Shown: positions 12,220-24,240, numbered from the stretch's first letter. The stretch: DNA of 64,000 bases from Gavia stellata (GCF_030936135.1 NC_082619.1:9372708-9436707); one strand, 5' to 3'. Numbers and translations: made by a program. The notes: generated by a model not told the origin, from the letters alone.

Positions 12220-15200
12220 GTGAGCGGCGGGGGCTGCCGGGAACCGGGAGGGGAGCGGGGCGGTGCCGCTCCGGGCTGCCCCGGGGCCCGGCGGGGTGGA
12301 GGCCGGCCCGGCGGCCCGGGGAGGGCTGGAGGGGGTCTTGGGGCCGCCTGCGGCCCCGGGGTGGTGGGAGCCGGCACGGGATGGTGGGGGGCGGGCGGGG
12401 GTCCCGCCGTGCAGCCGTGGGTCTGGGGCGGGAGGGGACCGGCCCGGCTCCCCGGTGGGAGCTGGGGGCTTCGGGGGAGGGGGGCACCCCGCAGAGAGCC
12501 GGAGGGCCCGCGGGAGGGGGAACTGGGGGGTTCCGGGGGAAGGGGTCACCCCAGGGGGAACTGGGGGGGTCCGGTAGAAGGGTTTGCCCCGGGGGCACCC
12601 GGGGGAAGGGGTCACCCCGGGGGGCTGCAGCCCTGGGGGGCTGCGGGCCCGGGGAAGGGGCTCCGGTGACAGGGTGACCCCGTCGGGGGACAGTGCCCAG
12701 GGCGGTGCCCGGGCGGGAGGGGCTCTCCCGCAGAGCTCGGCGCCTCCCAGCCCCGTACCGCCGGTCGCTGAGGTTTGTCTCCGAGCCCGGCAGCTTCTGG
12801 GCGCAAGCGGGGACCCCCCGGCTCGGGGCGCGTGTCCCAGGGCAGGAGTCGTGCCCGTGAGCCCCTCGAAGAAAGCCCGGCGTGACGGTGGGTCCCCAGC
12901 GCACGGCGCTGCGCAAAATAAGCACGCGAGTAGCGTGACGAGTCAGAAACTCATCGGGAACACGGTACTCGCTCTCCTGCGACGCTCGCGGAGGTGGCCG
13001 CCTCTGTGCCCAGCCCTGGCCGGGGGACGCGAGGGTCCCACCAGGCAGCGGGCAGGAGCCGCAGCGGGCGCGGCAGGCTGGCGCTGGGGCGCCCGTCTTG
13101 CGTCAGCCTGGGTTCATCACCTCGTGCTGCTGTCCCGCCTCTCCCCGAGGTCTCGCCCGAGCTTGTCCCGCGCTCAATCCGTCTGCAGAGGTGGGACGCG
13201 CCTGCTGTCGCCCCCGGCTTTTGGGTGTCGCCTTTACTTCGCTGCTGTTTTGGCAGAGCTTGGGCCTTCCTTTCAGAGCATCCCAGTCTGCAGGCATCCG
13301 CTGGCACGGCCGTGCCTCCTCTACCATTGCCCGTACGCGTTCTCTGCACGTCTTCTCGCTCTGGCTGCGTTGGTCTGGGGGCTCTGCGCTGCTCTGGTCC
13401 ACAGCTTTGCCTGGGAAGGGCTGTGTCCTCCCCAGGCACTGCCTGATTGCTCACGGAGGAGATCCGAAGCATCTCCTCGGGGGACAGCCCAGTGCAGGGC
13501 TGGGAGCCACGATCCGAGCTGGAGGGTGGATTTCGGGTAGGAGGTGCAGCTGTGGTGAACCTGCGGCTGTGGTGAACCTGCGAGGGGAGCAGCCCGTGAC
13601 GCGGGGATGGAGCTGCTCTGCTCAGGTTTCAGTGGGGGACGTGGGAGGGATGGGGGGTGGGAACTGTGCGCCTCAAACGTGGAGGGTGTACCTGGGCAGC
13701 AGAGAAAAATGCTTCTTGGGATGGGGTGAGTGTTTACTCAGGTACAAAGCCGCTGCATCCAGCCCCTTTTTCTGTTCAACATGTTTATCTTCTGCTCATT
13801 TTCTCTTTTTTTCCCGGGAACAGTTTCTTAAAGGTGGGTTCTGGTGGACGTGCTGCCCTGTCCTCCCAGCTGTAGCCACAGGGATGCTTCAGTAACTGCC
13901 CCTTTGCTGCTGTGCGGGGTGATGCTCCTTATCCAAGCAGCTCTGCTCCGACCTATTTTGCCCCAGGATTAGGGTTTCGTGCTTGGCTTACGCCAACCAA
14001 AGTCTGATTCTGGGATGAGCCAGTTCAACTGATCAAGCTGGTAAACCCAGTTTGGGAAGGGCATAAGGGGGAGAAAGGCAAGGGCCGACCCTTTTTGCAG
14101 AGGTGCAGATTTAGATCACCTTAAACTCATCACAGAACACCACCAGCACCGTCTCTCCCACGTCTACGGCATCGAGCGAGGAGGGACTTGCTGCCTCTCA
14201 GCTCAGGTACCTCCTTGTCCTCTGGCTGATAACGCGGGAGCAGCTTTTGCTGCCTGCAGACTCTCCGATGCTGCACGTTGCTGTTGGGTGCCTTTTGCCT
14301 CGTTATTTAAATCTTGAGCCCTTTAAACTCTTGAAGGAAGCCTGTGAAGTTATTCCTGTTCAAACAAAGCTCCGTTCGTTAAATCCAGGCGGTAGAAGGG
14401 TCACCCCGTCAGTCCGTGCTGCTCGAGCTCGGTGTGTTCCTCCTGCTGGAGCCTGCTGCCGGGGTGGGACTGGAGATCGGAGCTTTTGCCCTAAATCAGC
14501 AGTTGGTGAGAGTAGGTTGGGCTGTAGCTGTTGGAGAATTCGTCTCCTGAGTGGGGACACTGAGGGGCAGCTGCGTGATGCCCCCAGGGAGAAAGGGGGC
14601 AGCTGTTTTGCTCAGAGCGGGGTGAGAACAGAGCTGGTGTTTTGGGGGGAAAAGTTCATAAACATTTTCTATAACGATTTTCCTGGATTATAAAGTGGGT
14701 GACTGGTGGGTGGCGCACCCGTCTAGGGAGGGCAGCGTGAGATTCAGTAGAGCGCTTAAAAAAAAACCTGTGCAGAGTTAGATAGTGGAAGCTTTTGTGC
14801 CTTTATCAAAGATTAAGGTTAAGATCCTTATTTAGGTTGAGGAGTCTGCGTTATGGATAGAAGTCAAGGAAAAAAGGTGCTGTATTGGCCGGGAATCGAA
14901 CCTGGGCCTCCCGTGTGGCAGGCGAGAATTCTACCACTGAACCACCAATGCTCCAGCTGTGTGCTGCTGCCTGCACAGCTGCCTGCACAGCTGCCTGAGC
15001 CTCCCCGCTGGCCAGTGGCTCGGCCGCAGGGAGAGCAGGGGCTGAAGGGCTGGCCGGGCAAGCGGGGACCTTGAGGCAGTTGTGTAGACTGGAGCAGGGT
15101 TATAGGTCTCTTCATTTAAGCGCAGCTGAGATGTTAAATATCTCTGGGTAACGAGCTGCAGGTTTCTGGGGAGGAGGGGGTATTGCATGTGGAAACCTTG

Positions 15201-18200
15201 TCTGCTTTTTGTTAAGGTTCACGTTGTGTAAGAGTACATACGATATACGGAATATCAGCTGAAGCGATGCGTGGGTGGCTGGAAAGGTCCAAAATCTTGG
15301 CGCTGGGCGTGGGTCTGGCAGGCAACGATTCATACCGAGCCCCTGGTGTGTTCTGAGCGGTTCTCTGCTGCTGTCTTGTGCTGTGTCAGGCATAAATAAT
15401 CCTCATAAATGCCTTCTTGGAGAGGGTGTTTGACTGAACACCTGGTGACTTCTTTTCTGCAAGCACACAGCCCAGGTGAGGTGGCCCTTGAGAGTCCATC
15501 CCGGGCGAGGAGTTCATGAATGGTGTAGGAGGCTGCAGGCTGGGAGCAGCAGGAGGGCAGCGAGCCGCTGTTGGATGTGAGCAGGGAGGAGGGGAGAGCT
15601 CTAGTTTCACTTGTGGGTTGTTCCTCGAGTGTTCCCTGTTTCGGTACCGCTTTCCCTGGTGTTTGTCGTGGCCGAAAATCCCCGTTTCTGATGGCTGCGG
15701 GGAGCTGAGCTCCCGAGCGTTTGTATCAGGCAGAACCTACAGTGCCCTGGGTGCTTTCCTCTTCTCTCCTCAGGCTGGTGCGAGAGTTTGTGGCCCAGAA
15801 CAACATGTCTCAAATCAAACACGTGATCCAGATCCTGTCGCAGGAGTTCGCGCTCTCCCAGCACCCCCACAGCCGGAAAGGGGGACTCATTGGCCTGGCC
15901 GCTTGCTCCATCGCCTTAGGCAAGGTAGGTGCGGGTGGGTTTTTTTGGCTTGTGCGGGTTGTGGTGGGAGAACGGCGGCTTCTCCTGGGTCAGCATGATG
16001 GCGAGACTCAGGCTGGTGGCCCCACAGCTCCCCGGCTCCCTCCCTGCATTGCAGCACACGGCTGGGTCATGTTTGTGTCTCCCCATCGCACCCAGCCACG
16101 TCCTTTGGGCAACTTCCTCAGCAGCTCCCTAGGCGTGGTTTAAGGGCATCTGCCCATCCTCTGTCTCCAGCAGCTGGACTAGACTCAGCAGGTCGAGTAC
16201 TAATTCGTGTTAACGGAGCTGAGAAGAGGTGTAGCCCTTCTATCTCCCACCCCCAGCTCAACCGGCTCCGGCAGCGCGGGCAGGGCCTTTGGGAAGCGGG
16301 GTTAAGGTACAGGCCAAACGGTGGCAGAGGCGTAGGCCAAGTAAGCAAGTGGCTTAAGGTGTCAAGCTGCGTTAGCTTGAGCTAGCAGCTTGGCGGAAGT
16401 TTGACTTGCTGAACACGTGGGCCGGTCAGTCCAGTTCTGGAAGTGTTATGTTGATGTCCCTTGCATGGGAAGTCAGCTGATTTCTGTCCCAATTAAGGTA
16501 TTTCTCTAGAACTTCCCTCTTGTTAACAAAACCAAGCTCAATAAGTTGCCCCCAGGGCTCTGCCAGAGCATCCAGGTCCCCATGGAGGCGAGCACGGACT
16601 CTGCAGGCTCACGGCTCCGTCAGGCTTTTGAGTCAAGCCATGGGGCTGGTTTTCGAAAGCGCTTGCAAGGGAAGGAGTAGTTTTGGTCCGTAGCAAGGTG
16701 TACGTCAAAGAAAGCAGAGGGCTCGGGCTTCCCCTCCCCCTCCCCCTCCCCAAATACCTCCTTGGCATCCCGCCCTGCGACTGGCATCAGGTGGCATGCG
16801 TGTTAAGCTCCCACTACGCTAATTAAACACATTTAAAGAGGTGCTCTGAGCTGTGACAGTGCTCGTGCTCCTGCCTGGCCCTCGCACGCCCACAGCGGGG
16901 ACGAATGGGGGATTTGCAAAAGCAGGCGGGAGGACGGGGAGTTTTCAGGCTGTAGCTTGGTTTTGGGTGATTGTGGCTGTGTTACCAAGTGACCCCCCCA
17001 CCCCCTGCTGTATTTGCTGATGCTGTGAGCGTGTGTTAGCAAATCCAGGCGGGATTTGCCCCGGGGAGGAGAGGAGAAGCCCCCAGCCCCGCTGCCTTCC
17101 CTCTGCTCCCCATCCCCTCCCGGCCACAGGCTGAAATCTGGTGGCTGTAAAGGGGCGGAAAAGAAAGGTCTTGGCAAGATCAGAGGATAAAAGTTGCTGT
17201 GCCGGGGAACCTGAAAAGAGGTCCGGTTAAATTGGTGTGGGAAGATTAATGGTGGGTTTTCTTTTCTTTTTCTGTCTTTAAGGCCGGTGGAGGCGGTGGG
17301 GACACGCAAGTTTGCTTTTCACACCGTGTGTGTCTGGGGCTCGGCCAGCCTCGCTGCTGGCCGCTCTTGGCTCCGGGAGTGCCTGCCCGTGCTGGCCTCC
17401 CCTCCCCTGGCTACGGCTAAGAGGTTCGGAGGGAGGACAAAAAAAAAAAAACAAACCAAAATAAATTAAGCCCTCTGGGGAAGCCTCGGTGCGCGCTGCG
17501 GCAGCGCGGGGCTGTGTTGGAGCAGGAGGAAGCACCCCACAGCATCCTTCCTGGTCCCCCCCGGGTCGCTCCTCTACCCCCCTGCCTTGCTGATCCTGGT
17601 AATGCCGGGGGGTTTTCCACAGCCACCCTGATCTTGGTCCCTTTTGAAGAAGTGTTTTGCAACCCTTAATCTTTCTCTTCTGCTTCTTGGTGGCATCTTG
17701 CTTCAGCTGGATTCCCCTCTTCTCCCTGGCGAGAATAACCTTGTTCCTGGTGTTGGGAGCCCCGTTTCATTGCCCTGGGACAATCCGAGGCTGCCTGTGA
17801 GCCCCTCCCTGCTGCACGCAGGCATTTTAATCTTTTAAAAAAAACCTTTTCCCATAAATACCAGCAAGGACAGCATCTTCAGGAGCTCAGGCCCTATCCC
17901 TGCCATCGTGCGTGCCCCAGGAGCTGCTGCCACCGCCTGCCTGGCTGTCCTGGGAGTCAGCACGTGCTGCAGGGTGCTAAGTCTCGCTCCCCAAGGGTCT
18001 GCAGCGGATTTGGGGTCACCTCCCCTTCCTCTGCCTCTGGCCAAAACGCTGGGGTGACCCTGGCCCATGGCAAAGTCCTCCCAAGGAGCATCAAGGTGAT
18101 GCTTTGCACGCGGGAGGTGCGTCCATCCACCACACGCCATTCGGGGGCTGCTTTTCCCCCTGCTTTTCCCCCTGCTTTTCCCCCTGCTTTTCCCCCTGCG

Positions 18201-21200
18201 GTGCTGATAACCTGCTCCTTGTCCCCTGGCCCTGCAAAGAGTTCACCCTCCTCCGTGCTGCCCTTCGTCCCCGTGCCGGGACCAGCTCGCGACGGCGGCC
18301 GGGTCTCCCCATCCATCATGATGCTCCTTCCAATTCACGCTAACCAGCCCCACGCTCACCCGGAGCAGGGGCACAGCGCCCTACATCTCATCGCCACCGG
18401 GAAACCTTCATGGAAATCCCTTCTGGGCCGGGAAAACATCTTTGGTGGCTGCTCCTCCGGGCTGGCGGTCGGGATCATGCCCTCGCCCAGCGGCTGGGAA
18501 CAGCTCTGGCCCTTGTGCTCCAGCGCTGTCGGGTCCGACGGCCGCTCGGCTCCTGACGGATGGGACCGACTCGCTCCTGGAGCAGCCGGCCCGTTGCCAT
18601 GGCAATGGCAGGATATTGCTTTCTTACAGCCTCCTCGCTCGCACAAAGCCAGCTGCTGGCTCCAGCTTTGCTTAGCGCAGGGATGTGCAGCGCATACCAA
18701 GCGCTCCTGGCTTTCCTCCGTCCCCGGCTGGGAACCCACTCCGGAGCATGCGGGGAAGAAGCAGCAGGAGCCGGAGCTCCCTGCCTCTTTCCCACGGCTG
18801 GAAAACCCCAGGTCTTCGCGGCCGCCTGCTCCTCCTCCTCCTCTTCCTCCAGGTGCTCGTGCACCCGTCCCTCCTGCTTCTTATTTCCTCCACGTTTTCC
18901 GATTGCAAAATCCAGCCCATGCTGCTTTTTCTACCTCCTGCCTGTGACCTACATGTCTGGCTTGGGGAGCCACCCCTTAGCCTCTTCAAAGCTGGAGAGG
19001 TCGAGCCGTGCCCTCGGTGGTGCCCGTCACTGCTGCCCTGGCAGCCTGGCTGGAGCATCCCGAGCCCAAGCAGCATCTCAGAGATAGGGCTCAGCACAGG
19101 GCTCTGGGAGGCTGGATCAAGGATCCGACCTTACGGGATAAGACATGGCTCTAAATGCTTTGGGAAGCAGCAGGAGTGATTTTTGCCCAGCCCAGGGCCT
19201 TGGTTCTGTTTCCTGATGCTGCGGGAGCTGCTGGTGAAAGCTACACTGGACGATAGCCCGAGCGTTCGGCTGGGTGGGGGGGCTCTAGGGGGGCATCGTG
19301 GCAGCAGCAGCAAATGCAGCAGGGTGGCAATCACAGGCGGCTGGTTCGTGCGGTACAGCAGCCATATGTTGATACAGCCTTGGCATGGTAGGATACGTCA
19401 TCCTGGTTGTGTTGGCATGCGTGCTGCGTTCAGCAAAATCAGTAGCATGAGCAAGAGTCCCGGCTCCCACCCGCCTGCCGGCCCCAGTAGCCAAGCCCTG
19501 AGTCTCTTTGCCAGTTTTAGCCAAAGACAATGAGACTTGGAAACCTCCATGGGTATTATTTCCCCAGCTGTGAGAGCTTGAGACCCAAATTAGTGCCTTC
19601 CCCTGCTCGAAGGCTGCACGTTCAGCTGAGCCGCGTGATGAGCCACTAGAGAATCTACGTAGGGCATTGAGAGGTCTGCTCAGGGGCATCCTCTGCTTGA
19701 AATGAAACCATCAGCATTGCTTTATCTGAGCCACTGGTGCTTGAAAGCCCGCAAAGCCAGGCGGAGAGGGAGGAACAAGGTCTTTCCTCTGCCGAGGACC
19801 GTAGCATCGCTTCCCTGGAAGAGGTTGAAGGCTGGCGGTGCCAGTGACGTCCCATGATGGCAACGAGGTCCCATCCCTGACAGCGTCACGGAGGTGCCAT
19901 GTTCTTCGGGGACAGCAGCATCATAGCTCCTGATGGCACAAGTTGTTGTTATCTTATGGTTTTTTCATCCCTGGGGGAGTCACGGGTTGGGACTTAATCA
20001 TGTCAATGAGGCAGAGGGTCTTCCCAAGTGTGCTGGAGCCTCGTGGTGCCTGCGGCAGGCTGCTTCCCCACGGCCGGCTCTGCGCTGAAGCCTGGACACC
20101 TTGATGCCTGCTCAAAGGCTGCTGGGGCCTTAAAAATCAGCCCTAATTACAAAAAAACCCACCACCCCACCAGCTTAAGATATCTGCAGCAGAGAAACCC
20201 AGGGGCTCCTCTTTCTGATTTTCATGTTTTCAAGTTCTGCATGATCAAAAAAAAAAAAAGATGTAATTGACCTTTTTTTCGGGGTAAGGGGGTTGTTTTG
20301 GTAGCTTAGAAGCTAAAACTCCCGTATAACTGCAGCTCCTCAGAAAGGTGCCTTTGTGAGAACATGTGGAAAGCCTGGGTTGCGGTGCTGGTGGGCAAGG
20401 GGTGGTCGGGGATGTGCTGTGCTGGATGCTGATGGGTTCGATGTGGCAATTGGCCCTTTTTGGCAGCCTTTCTGCTCCGCACAGCCCGGCTACACTCCGG
20501 GCATCAGGGCTGGCTGATGAAATATCTAGACCCAAGGACACTTGAATGAGGGGGGACCCAAAATAGCCTGAGACATGAGAAGGGTTGAGGACAAAAAAAA
20601 ACCAACCCACCCTGTCATAACTTCTCCAGAAATGCTATATATAGACTAATTCGGTGACTTCTGGAAGGAAAGAGCTATGAAATCCGAATGGCAGCTCTGC
20701 CTCGCCGTCCCGGGCGCAGGCAGCCGAGCCTGCTCTCAGACGTTGCCCGGAATGGGGCGAGCTGGGCGGGCAGGCGGATGTTTGCCGCCGAGAGCATCCC
20801 CGTGCTCTTGCTGAGGTTGTCCCAAATCTGCGGTTATGAAGGGGAGTGGGGAAGCAAAGCCTAGACATCCCCAGAGTGGGAAAAGGGAGAAGCAAGCCCT
20901 GCTCCTGCTTGCGTAAATGAGGTTTAATTTCACACGCTCCCTCGGGACTTGCAGAGCAGAAACTGTTTTTTTTTTCCTCCCCTTTTCTCTTTCCTGCCCC
21001 ATCCCCTCTGCAATCATTTGAAATTGCCACTTTGAACTTCATAGGTAGTAGCCCTCTTTTCCCTACGCCTCTCTTGATGTGTTGGGATTTGGTGTTTGCT
21101 TCCCATCTCACCCTCTCCGGCTGTGGGTTTGGAAAGGAAAGCTCACCCCGCCGGCTGCCTCTGCCCCTGTGCCTGCTCACCCCGCGCCATCCCTCTCTCC

Positions 21201-21355
21201 GCAGGTTATCCTGAAGGACCTGGAAGTGCTGGCTGAGATTGCTTCTTCCCCAGCGGGACAGACGGAGGGTCACGGTCCCTCCGATGGCTCCGATGCGCGA
21301 CCCGGCCCGGTGGAGCTTCACGTCCCGGCCAGGGCTGGCCAGCTGAGCTCCTCCG
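12116..21355 (+). CDS. VAC14: VAC14, incomplete: three exons only
   Basis: VAC14 is the HEAT-repeat scaffold that holds PIKFYVE and FIG4 together on endosomes and vacuoles to make PI(3,5)P2. Only three exons are visible: 12116-12219, 15774-15924 and 21205-21355. Exons 1 and 2 join in phase to give residues about 1-85. The third exon falls in the middle of the protein, about residues 430-480 by my memory of the human sequence. About 345 residues between them and about 300 after them are not found in any frame on either strand, although vertebrate VAC14 is about 780 residues long and very conserved. The start codon is also odd (GTG at 12116). The gene is therefore a deletion product or pseudogene, or the assembly is rearranged here. 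The identity of the exons themselves is not in doubt. Confidence 0.88.
12534..12618. repeat. G-rich direct repeat, 66-base period
   Basis: A 19-base block (five G, two A, four G, then TCACCCC) occurs at 12534-12552 and again at 12600-12618 within a field of G runs. The strand could form G-quadruplexes. It lies just inside the CpG island. Confidence 0.7.
13546..13579. repeat. 17-base tandem duplication
   Basis: Two adjacent 17-base copies differ at one base (GCAGCTGTGGTGAACCT and GCGGCTGTGGTGAACCT). This is a small local duplication inside VAC14 intron 1. Confidence 0.8.
14870..14875 (-). terminator. Pol III terminator (T6)
   Basis: Six A on the + strand are six T on the transcribed sense of the tRNA-like gene, starting five bases after its 3' end. 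This is the expected place and form of an RNA polymerase III terminator. Confidence 0.7.
14881..14951 (-). tRNA. tRNA-Gly (GCC), possibly decayed
   Basis: The reverse complement is a 71-nt tRNA-Gly with anticodon GCC. It has an intact A box (TGGTTCAGTGG region) and B box (GGTTCGATTCC). Compared with the usual vertebrate gene I count three changes, all G to A, and each turns a stem pair into C-A: the second pair of the acceptor stem, the pair closing the anticodon loop and the middle pair of the T stem. The Pol III terminator is in place. It lies antisense inside VAC14 intron 1. The retained promoter boxes and terminator argue for a gene and the three mispairs argue for decay. Confidence 0.75.
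15774..15924 (+). CDS. VAC14: VAC14 exon 2
   Basis: The exon begins with G completing the lysine codon of exon 1 and encodes 50 residues from [10 protein letters not shown] to [19 protein letters not shown]. By memory it differs from human at only three of 50 positions. It is followed by a GTAGGT donor. Its high conservation contrasts with the divergent exon 1. Confidence 0.93.
15925..21204 (+). other. Gap between VAC14 exons, nine or so exons missing
   Basis: About 5.3 kb of GC-rich sequence joins exon 2 to a mid-gene exon. I searched all frames for the conserved VAC14 HEAT-repeat segments expected here (for example the region after ALGK with LYLKELIEPV) and saw none. It holds a perfect 12-base tandem repeat at 18149-18196 and a run of A near 17440. 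The 984-base open frame at 17964-18947 is overlapped by others on both strands and looks like chance. Confidence 0.6.
18149..18196. repeat. 12-base tandem repeat, four perfect copies
   Basis: TGCTTTTCCCCC is repeated four times without a mismatch. Such pyrimidine-rich minisatellites are common in introns of bird microchromosomes. Confidence 0.92.
21205..21355 (+). CDS. VAC14: VAC14 internal exon (middle of protein)
   Basis: After a CCGCAG acceptor the frame reads [20 protein letters not shown], identical over 20 residues to human VAC14 as I remember it, then a variable tail ending in RAGQLSSSG at a GTGAGT donor. The exon is 151 nt, phase 0 at entry and phase 1 at exit. It cannot be spliced sensibly to exon 2, because hundreds of residues lie between them in the intact protein. 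Confidence 0.92.
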
Positions 21356-24160
21356 GTGAGTGCCACAGCTCCGTGCCACCCCGCTCCCTGGGCTCACTCG
21401 ATGCTCGGCGGCAGCGGTCAGATTTGCTCGGGCAGAAGGAGAAGCCTCTCTCGCAGTCATAAATCAATATATCCATCCCCACCTGGCATCACTTGGGGAT
21501 TGCGTCTGCCATGGTGCGGACCAGGGCTTTTATTGCTCTTTCCTCTAGGTCATGTTTTGGGGATTTAGGACTCTGTCTAGCAGCAGGATGCTACAGAGGC
21601 CAGTGTGGAGGGAGGTCATTCTTGTCCTGTTTTTAATGGGACCTTGGGTGCTAGCCTCTTCTCTCCTTGTAAAAGTTCTCAGAGCCTCTAAAAGCAGCTC
21701 CGGACGGGATGCTGGCTGCAAGCCCGGGTGTCCAAAACATGGATGGATCTGCACGGGGTTCAGTCTGTGCCCGTGTTGCCTGCCCACATTGACTATGAGC
21801 TGCTGTGGTGCTCTGAGTGTCAGGTAGGACCTCAGAAGAGAGATGAAGAGGGACAATCCTATTTTTCGGGGACTTGGGGGCTTAAAAAAAGCCTTTTATT
21901 AATCATCCTGGCACATTGGGAAGTTTTTTTCCACCTTCCCTTGTCTGTGGCTCATCTTTGCAGTTGCTTGGCTGCCCCTTCTCCGCTGCTGCTGCTATTT
22001 AAGGGCCTCCCTGTTGTACTCCCCGGGCCAGGTTGTCCCGGCCAAAAGCACGTTTCACGGCAGCTTTGGATTGCAACCCGAGCGCGGAGCCAAGGCTGCC
22101 TCTCCCTGCGCAGGATGCGGCCACAGGGCCTTGCAAAATCACCGCCGGAGAGGGAGGCTTTGCTTTCCGCTCCCTGGGCTTTGTTTTCTCTGACCATCCC
22201 AGATCACTCACCCCTCCCTGGGCTTAGAAAGGTCCGCACCATCAACCAGCTCAGGTTCGGGGTTGTTTGGGTGGGCTTTGTTGGTTTTTTCTACCCGTTT
22301 CAGGCTGGCAGCCCTAGCCAGGCTCTGCGATGGAGGGGTGGGGGCTGCAATGCCGGTGACCTCCCCGAGCTCTCTGCAAGTCTCATCCATCCTCCCCGTG
22401 TCAGAAGTGAGACCGCCTGGGTGGAGCAGCTCCTGCGGCGCTGGCCAAGCAGCTGAGGAGCTGCAGTTCAGCTCATGCTGACGGTTGTCTGAGGTTTCCT
22501 TCCTTGTGGATGATCTAAAAATAGCAGGCTGCATGGCGTGGATCCTAACAGCTGCCGTGGCCCCTGGTAGCTAGCTGGAAGAGCAGCTTGGCTTCACTTA
22601 TTCAAGCGTAACGTTTGAAAAGGGTCTGGCTCTCCCCACATTGAGGAGGTCTGCTGGAGCCAGAGCTTCTGTTGCCCCAGGGTGGGGCAACTTGCCCCCA
22701 CGCAGGTCCTAACAGGCGCTGGCTTTCCTCACCTACTTTTCCCGTCCTTGTAATGCACCGGAAAATTGTTTCTTTGGAAATTTATTTGGGGCTGAACTTT
22801 GCAGGGTGGTTGGCTTTCACCCAAAGGCAGCTGGTTTTGGGGAGGGGAAGAGGTGCCGGTTCGTTGGCCTCGGGACGTTTAGCGTGGAGGGATGTGGCCC
22901 CGGTCCGGTCCGGCTCTGACCACCCAGGGCTGAGAGCGGATCGGCTGCTGGGCTCCGGCTCCCAGGGGAATGAGGGGTCACAGTTGGGCCAGGACCCTCC
23001 TGGATTACGCCTGGAAAAGCGGAGGCTTCGGAAAAAACTCTTTTTGTTGGAGGGTTGTTTTGGCGGGGCTTTTTTTGGAGTGGGAGGGTGGCTAGTAGAA
23101 ATCCCTGCGTCTGCGTGGTTCCAGGGTAGCGATGTACGGTGAGAGTGAGTGAACCCAAACTGCCCTGCAGGCTGACGCGTTTGTGAGTACAACCCTTGCC
23201 AGGCAAAAATCATGAGGCGCTGGCACCGAAGAGAGGCTGTACCCCTTCTGCGGTCACTGGTTTTGCACTGGGATGTATGGGAGCGCTCCCCAAGCACACC
23301 TCCCCGGCTAGCGCACCCTGGCTCGGACGGTGCCGTCTCAGCGGTAGGATGCTATTGCACCATTGGAGGGGAGGCTGCAGGGTACCCGCGCTTCTCCCCA
23401 GGGTTAAATCGCTCTGTTCCCTTCGTCACACTTTAGACCGAGATGCCATCGGAGCTGGCAGCGGGAGGAGAGCTGCGCCGGCTGAGCCATCTCAGGTCCG
23501 CTCCCCTCCTACCCCTGAGGCCCGTCTGAGCGTGCAGTTGGTGGCTTTGCAGGTAAACGAGCATGGGCACCCTTAAAGCCCTTGAGCTCGCAGCAGGTTT
23601 CCATGCTGCGCTCTCCATCCCAGTGCTCCAGGCTTTGCCACCCGAGTGGTGAGGGCAGAAGGGGAGGCGGAAGGGGCTGGTGCCCTCCTGGTCTTCCCCC
23701 CGCTTCCTCTCGCTCCCTTTCTTCCCTCGGGATGTGTTTATGCAGTTGTTTCCCTGCCATTGAGTTCAGTTTCCTTCAGATGCTGGTTGATTAGTCAGGA
23801 AAGCCATGTCCCACTTCCGCAGCCCGTTCCCAGCTCCAGTTTTTATTTAGCCGCTTTGTTCTCCGGTTATGTAAGGTCAGCTGCCCTCGACGCCTTCTCC
23901 AAACACAATGAGCCGGGGCCAGCCCAGCGCCGCCTGGGACACCCGACATCTCTCCTCCCGACCTGCTCCGGCTGCCTCGGGAGAGGGTGGCTGGGTGCTG
24001 ACCTTGGCCAGCTGAGCTTGATGTGGTCCAGGAGTCTGTCCTTGGTTATCTTCTGGCCGCTTTTTAGGGACAAGGTCTGCAGGGCTGTGCCCAGGATCTT
24101 GGGGTGATAGTGCAAATGCCTATCCGGTTTGTAGAACAGGAATCCAGCTGCCTGCTTTAT
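21356..24160. other. GC-rich sequence, no gene seen
   Basis: The next VAC14 exons, which would start with the conserved [20 protein letters not shown] segment, are expected here but not found. Open frames on both strands are short and without recognisable content. Confidence 0.5.
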
Positions 24161-24240
24161 TTTGGGAGTGTTTTGCCAACTGTGTAGAAGTTGGGACAAG
24201 TAGAAGTTTGGGAGTGTTTTGCCAACTGTGGGACAAGTAG
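24161..24240. repeat. 46-base tandem duplication beside a CR1 fragment
   Basis: The block starting TTTGGGAGTGTTTTGCCAAC occurs at 24161-24203 and again at 24207-24240. The second copy lacks about nine internal bases. It lies directly before the CR1 fragment. Confidence 0.85.

Larger units (their letters stand above)
11880..12720 (+). promoter_or_regulatory. CpG island and VAC14 promoter region
   Basis: The sequence from just after the HYDIN polyadenylation signal into VAC14 intron 1 is extremely GC and CpG rich, and it surrounds VAC14 exon 1. Two CACGTG E-box motifs occur at 12032-12037 and 12060-12065. No TATA box is evident. The exact transcription start cannot be read from sequence. Confidence 0.65.
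12220..15773 (+). other. VAC14 intron 1
   Basis: GC-rich intron of about 3.5 kb. It holds G-rich repeats near 12530-12620, a 17-base tandem duplication at 13546-13579 and the antisense tRNA-like gene at 14881-14951. Long open frames here, such as 12584-13540, overlap open frames on the other strand and have no recognisable content. Confidence 0.7.

Noticed and set aside
12584-13540. 318-residue open frame on the + strand
   Set aside because: It runs through CpG-island and intron sequence, overlaps open frames on the other strand and has low-complexity content. GC-rich sequence has few stop codons.
17964-18947. 327-residue open frame on the + strand
   Set aside because: It crosses the 12-base tandem repeat, is mirrored by several antisense frames and shows no domain-like sequence.
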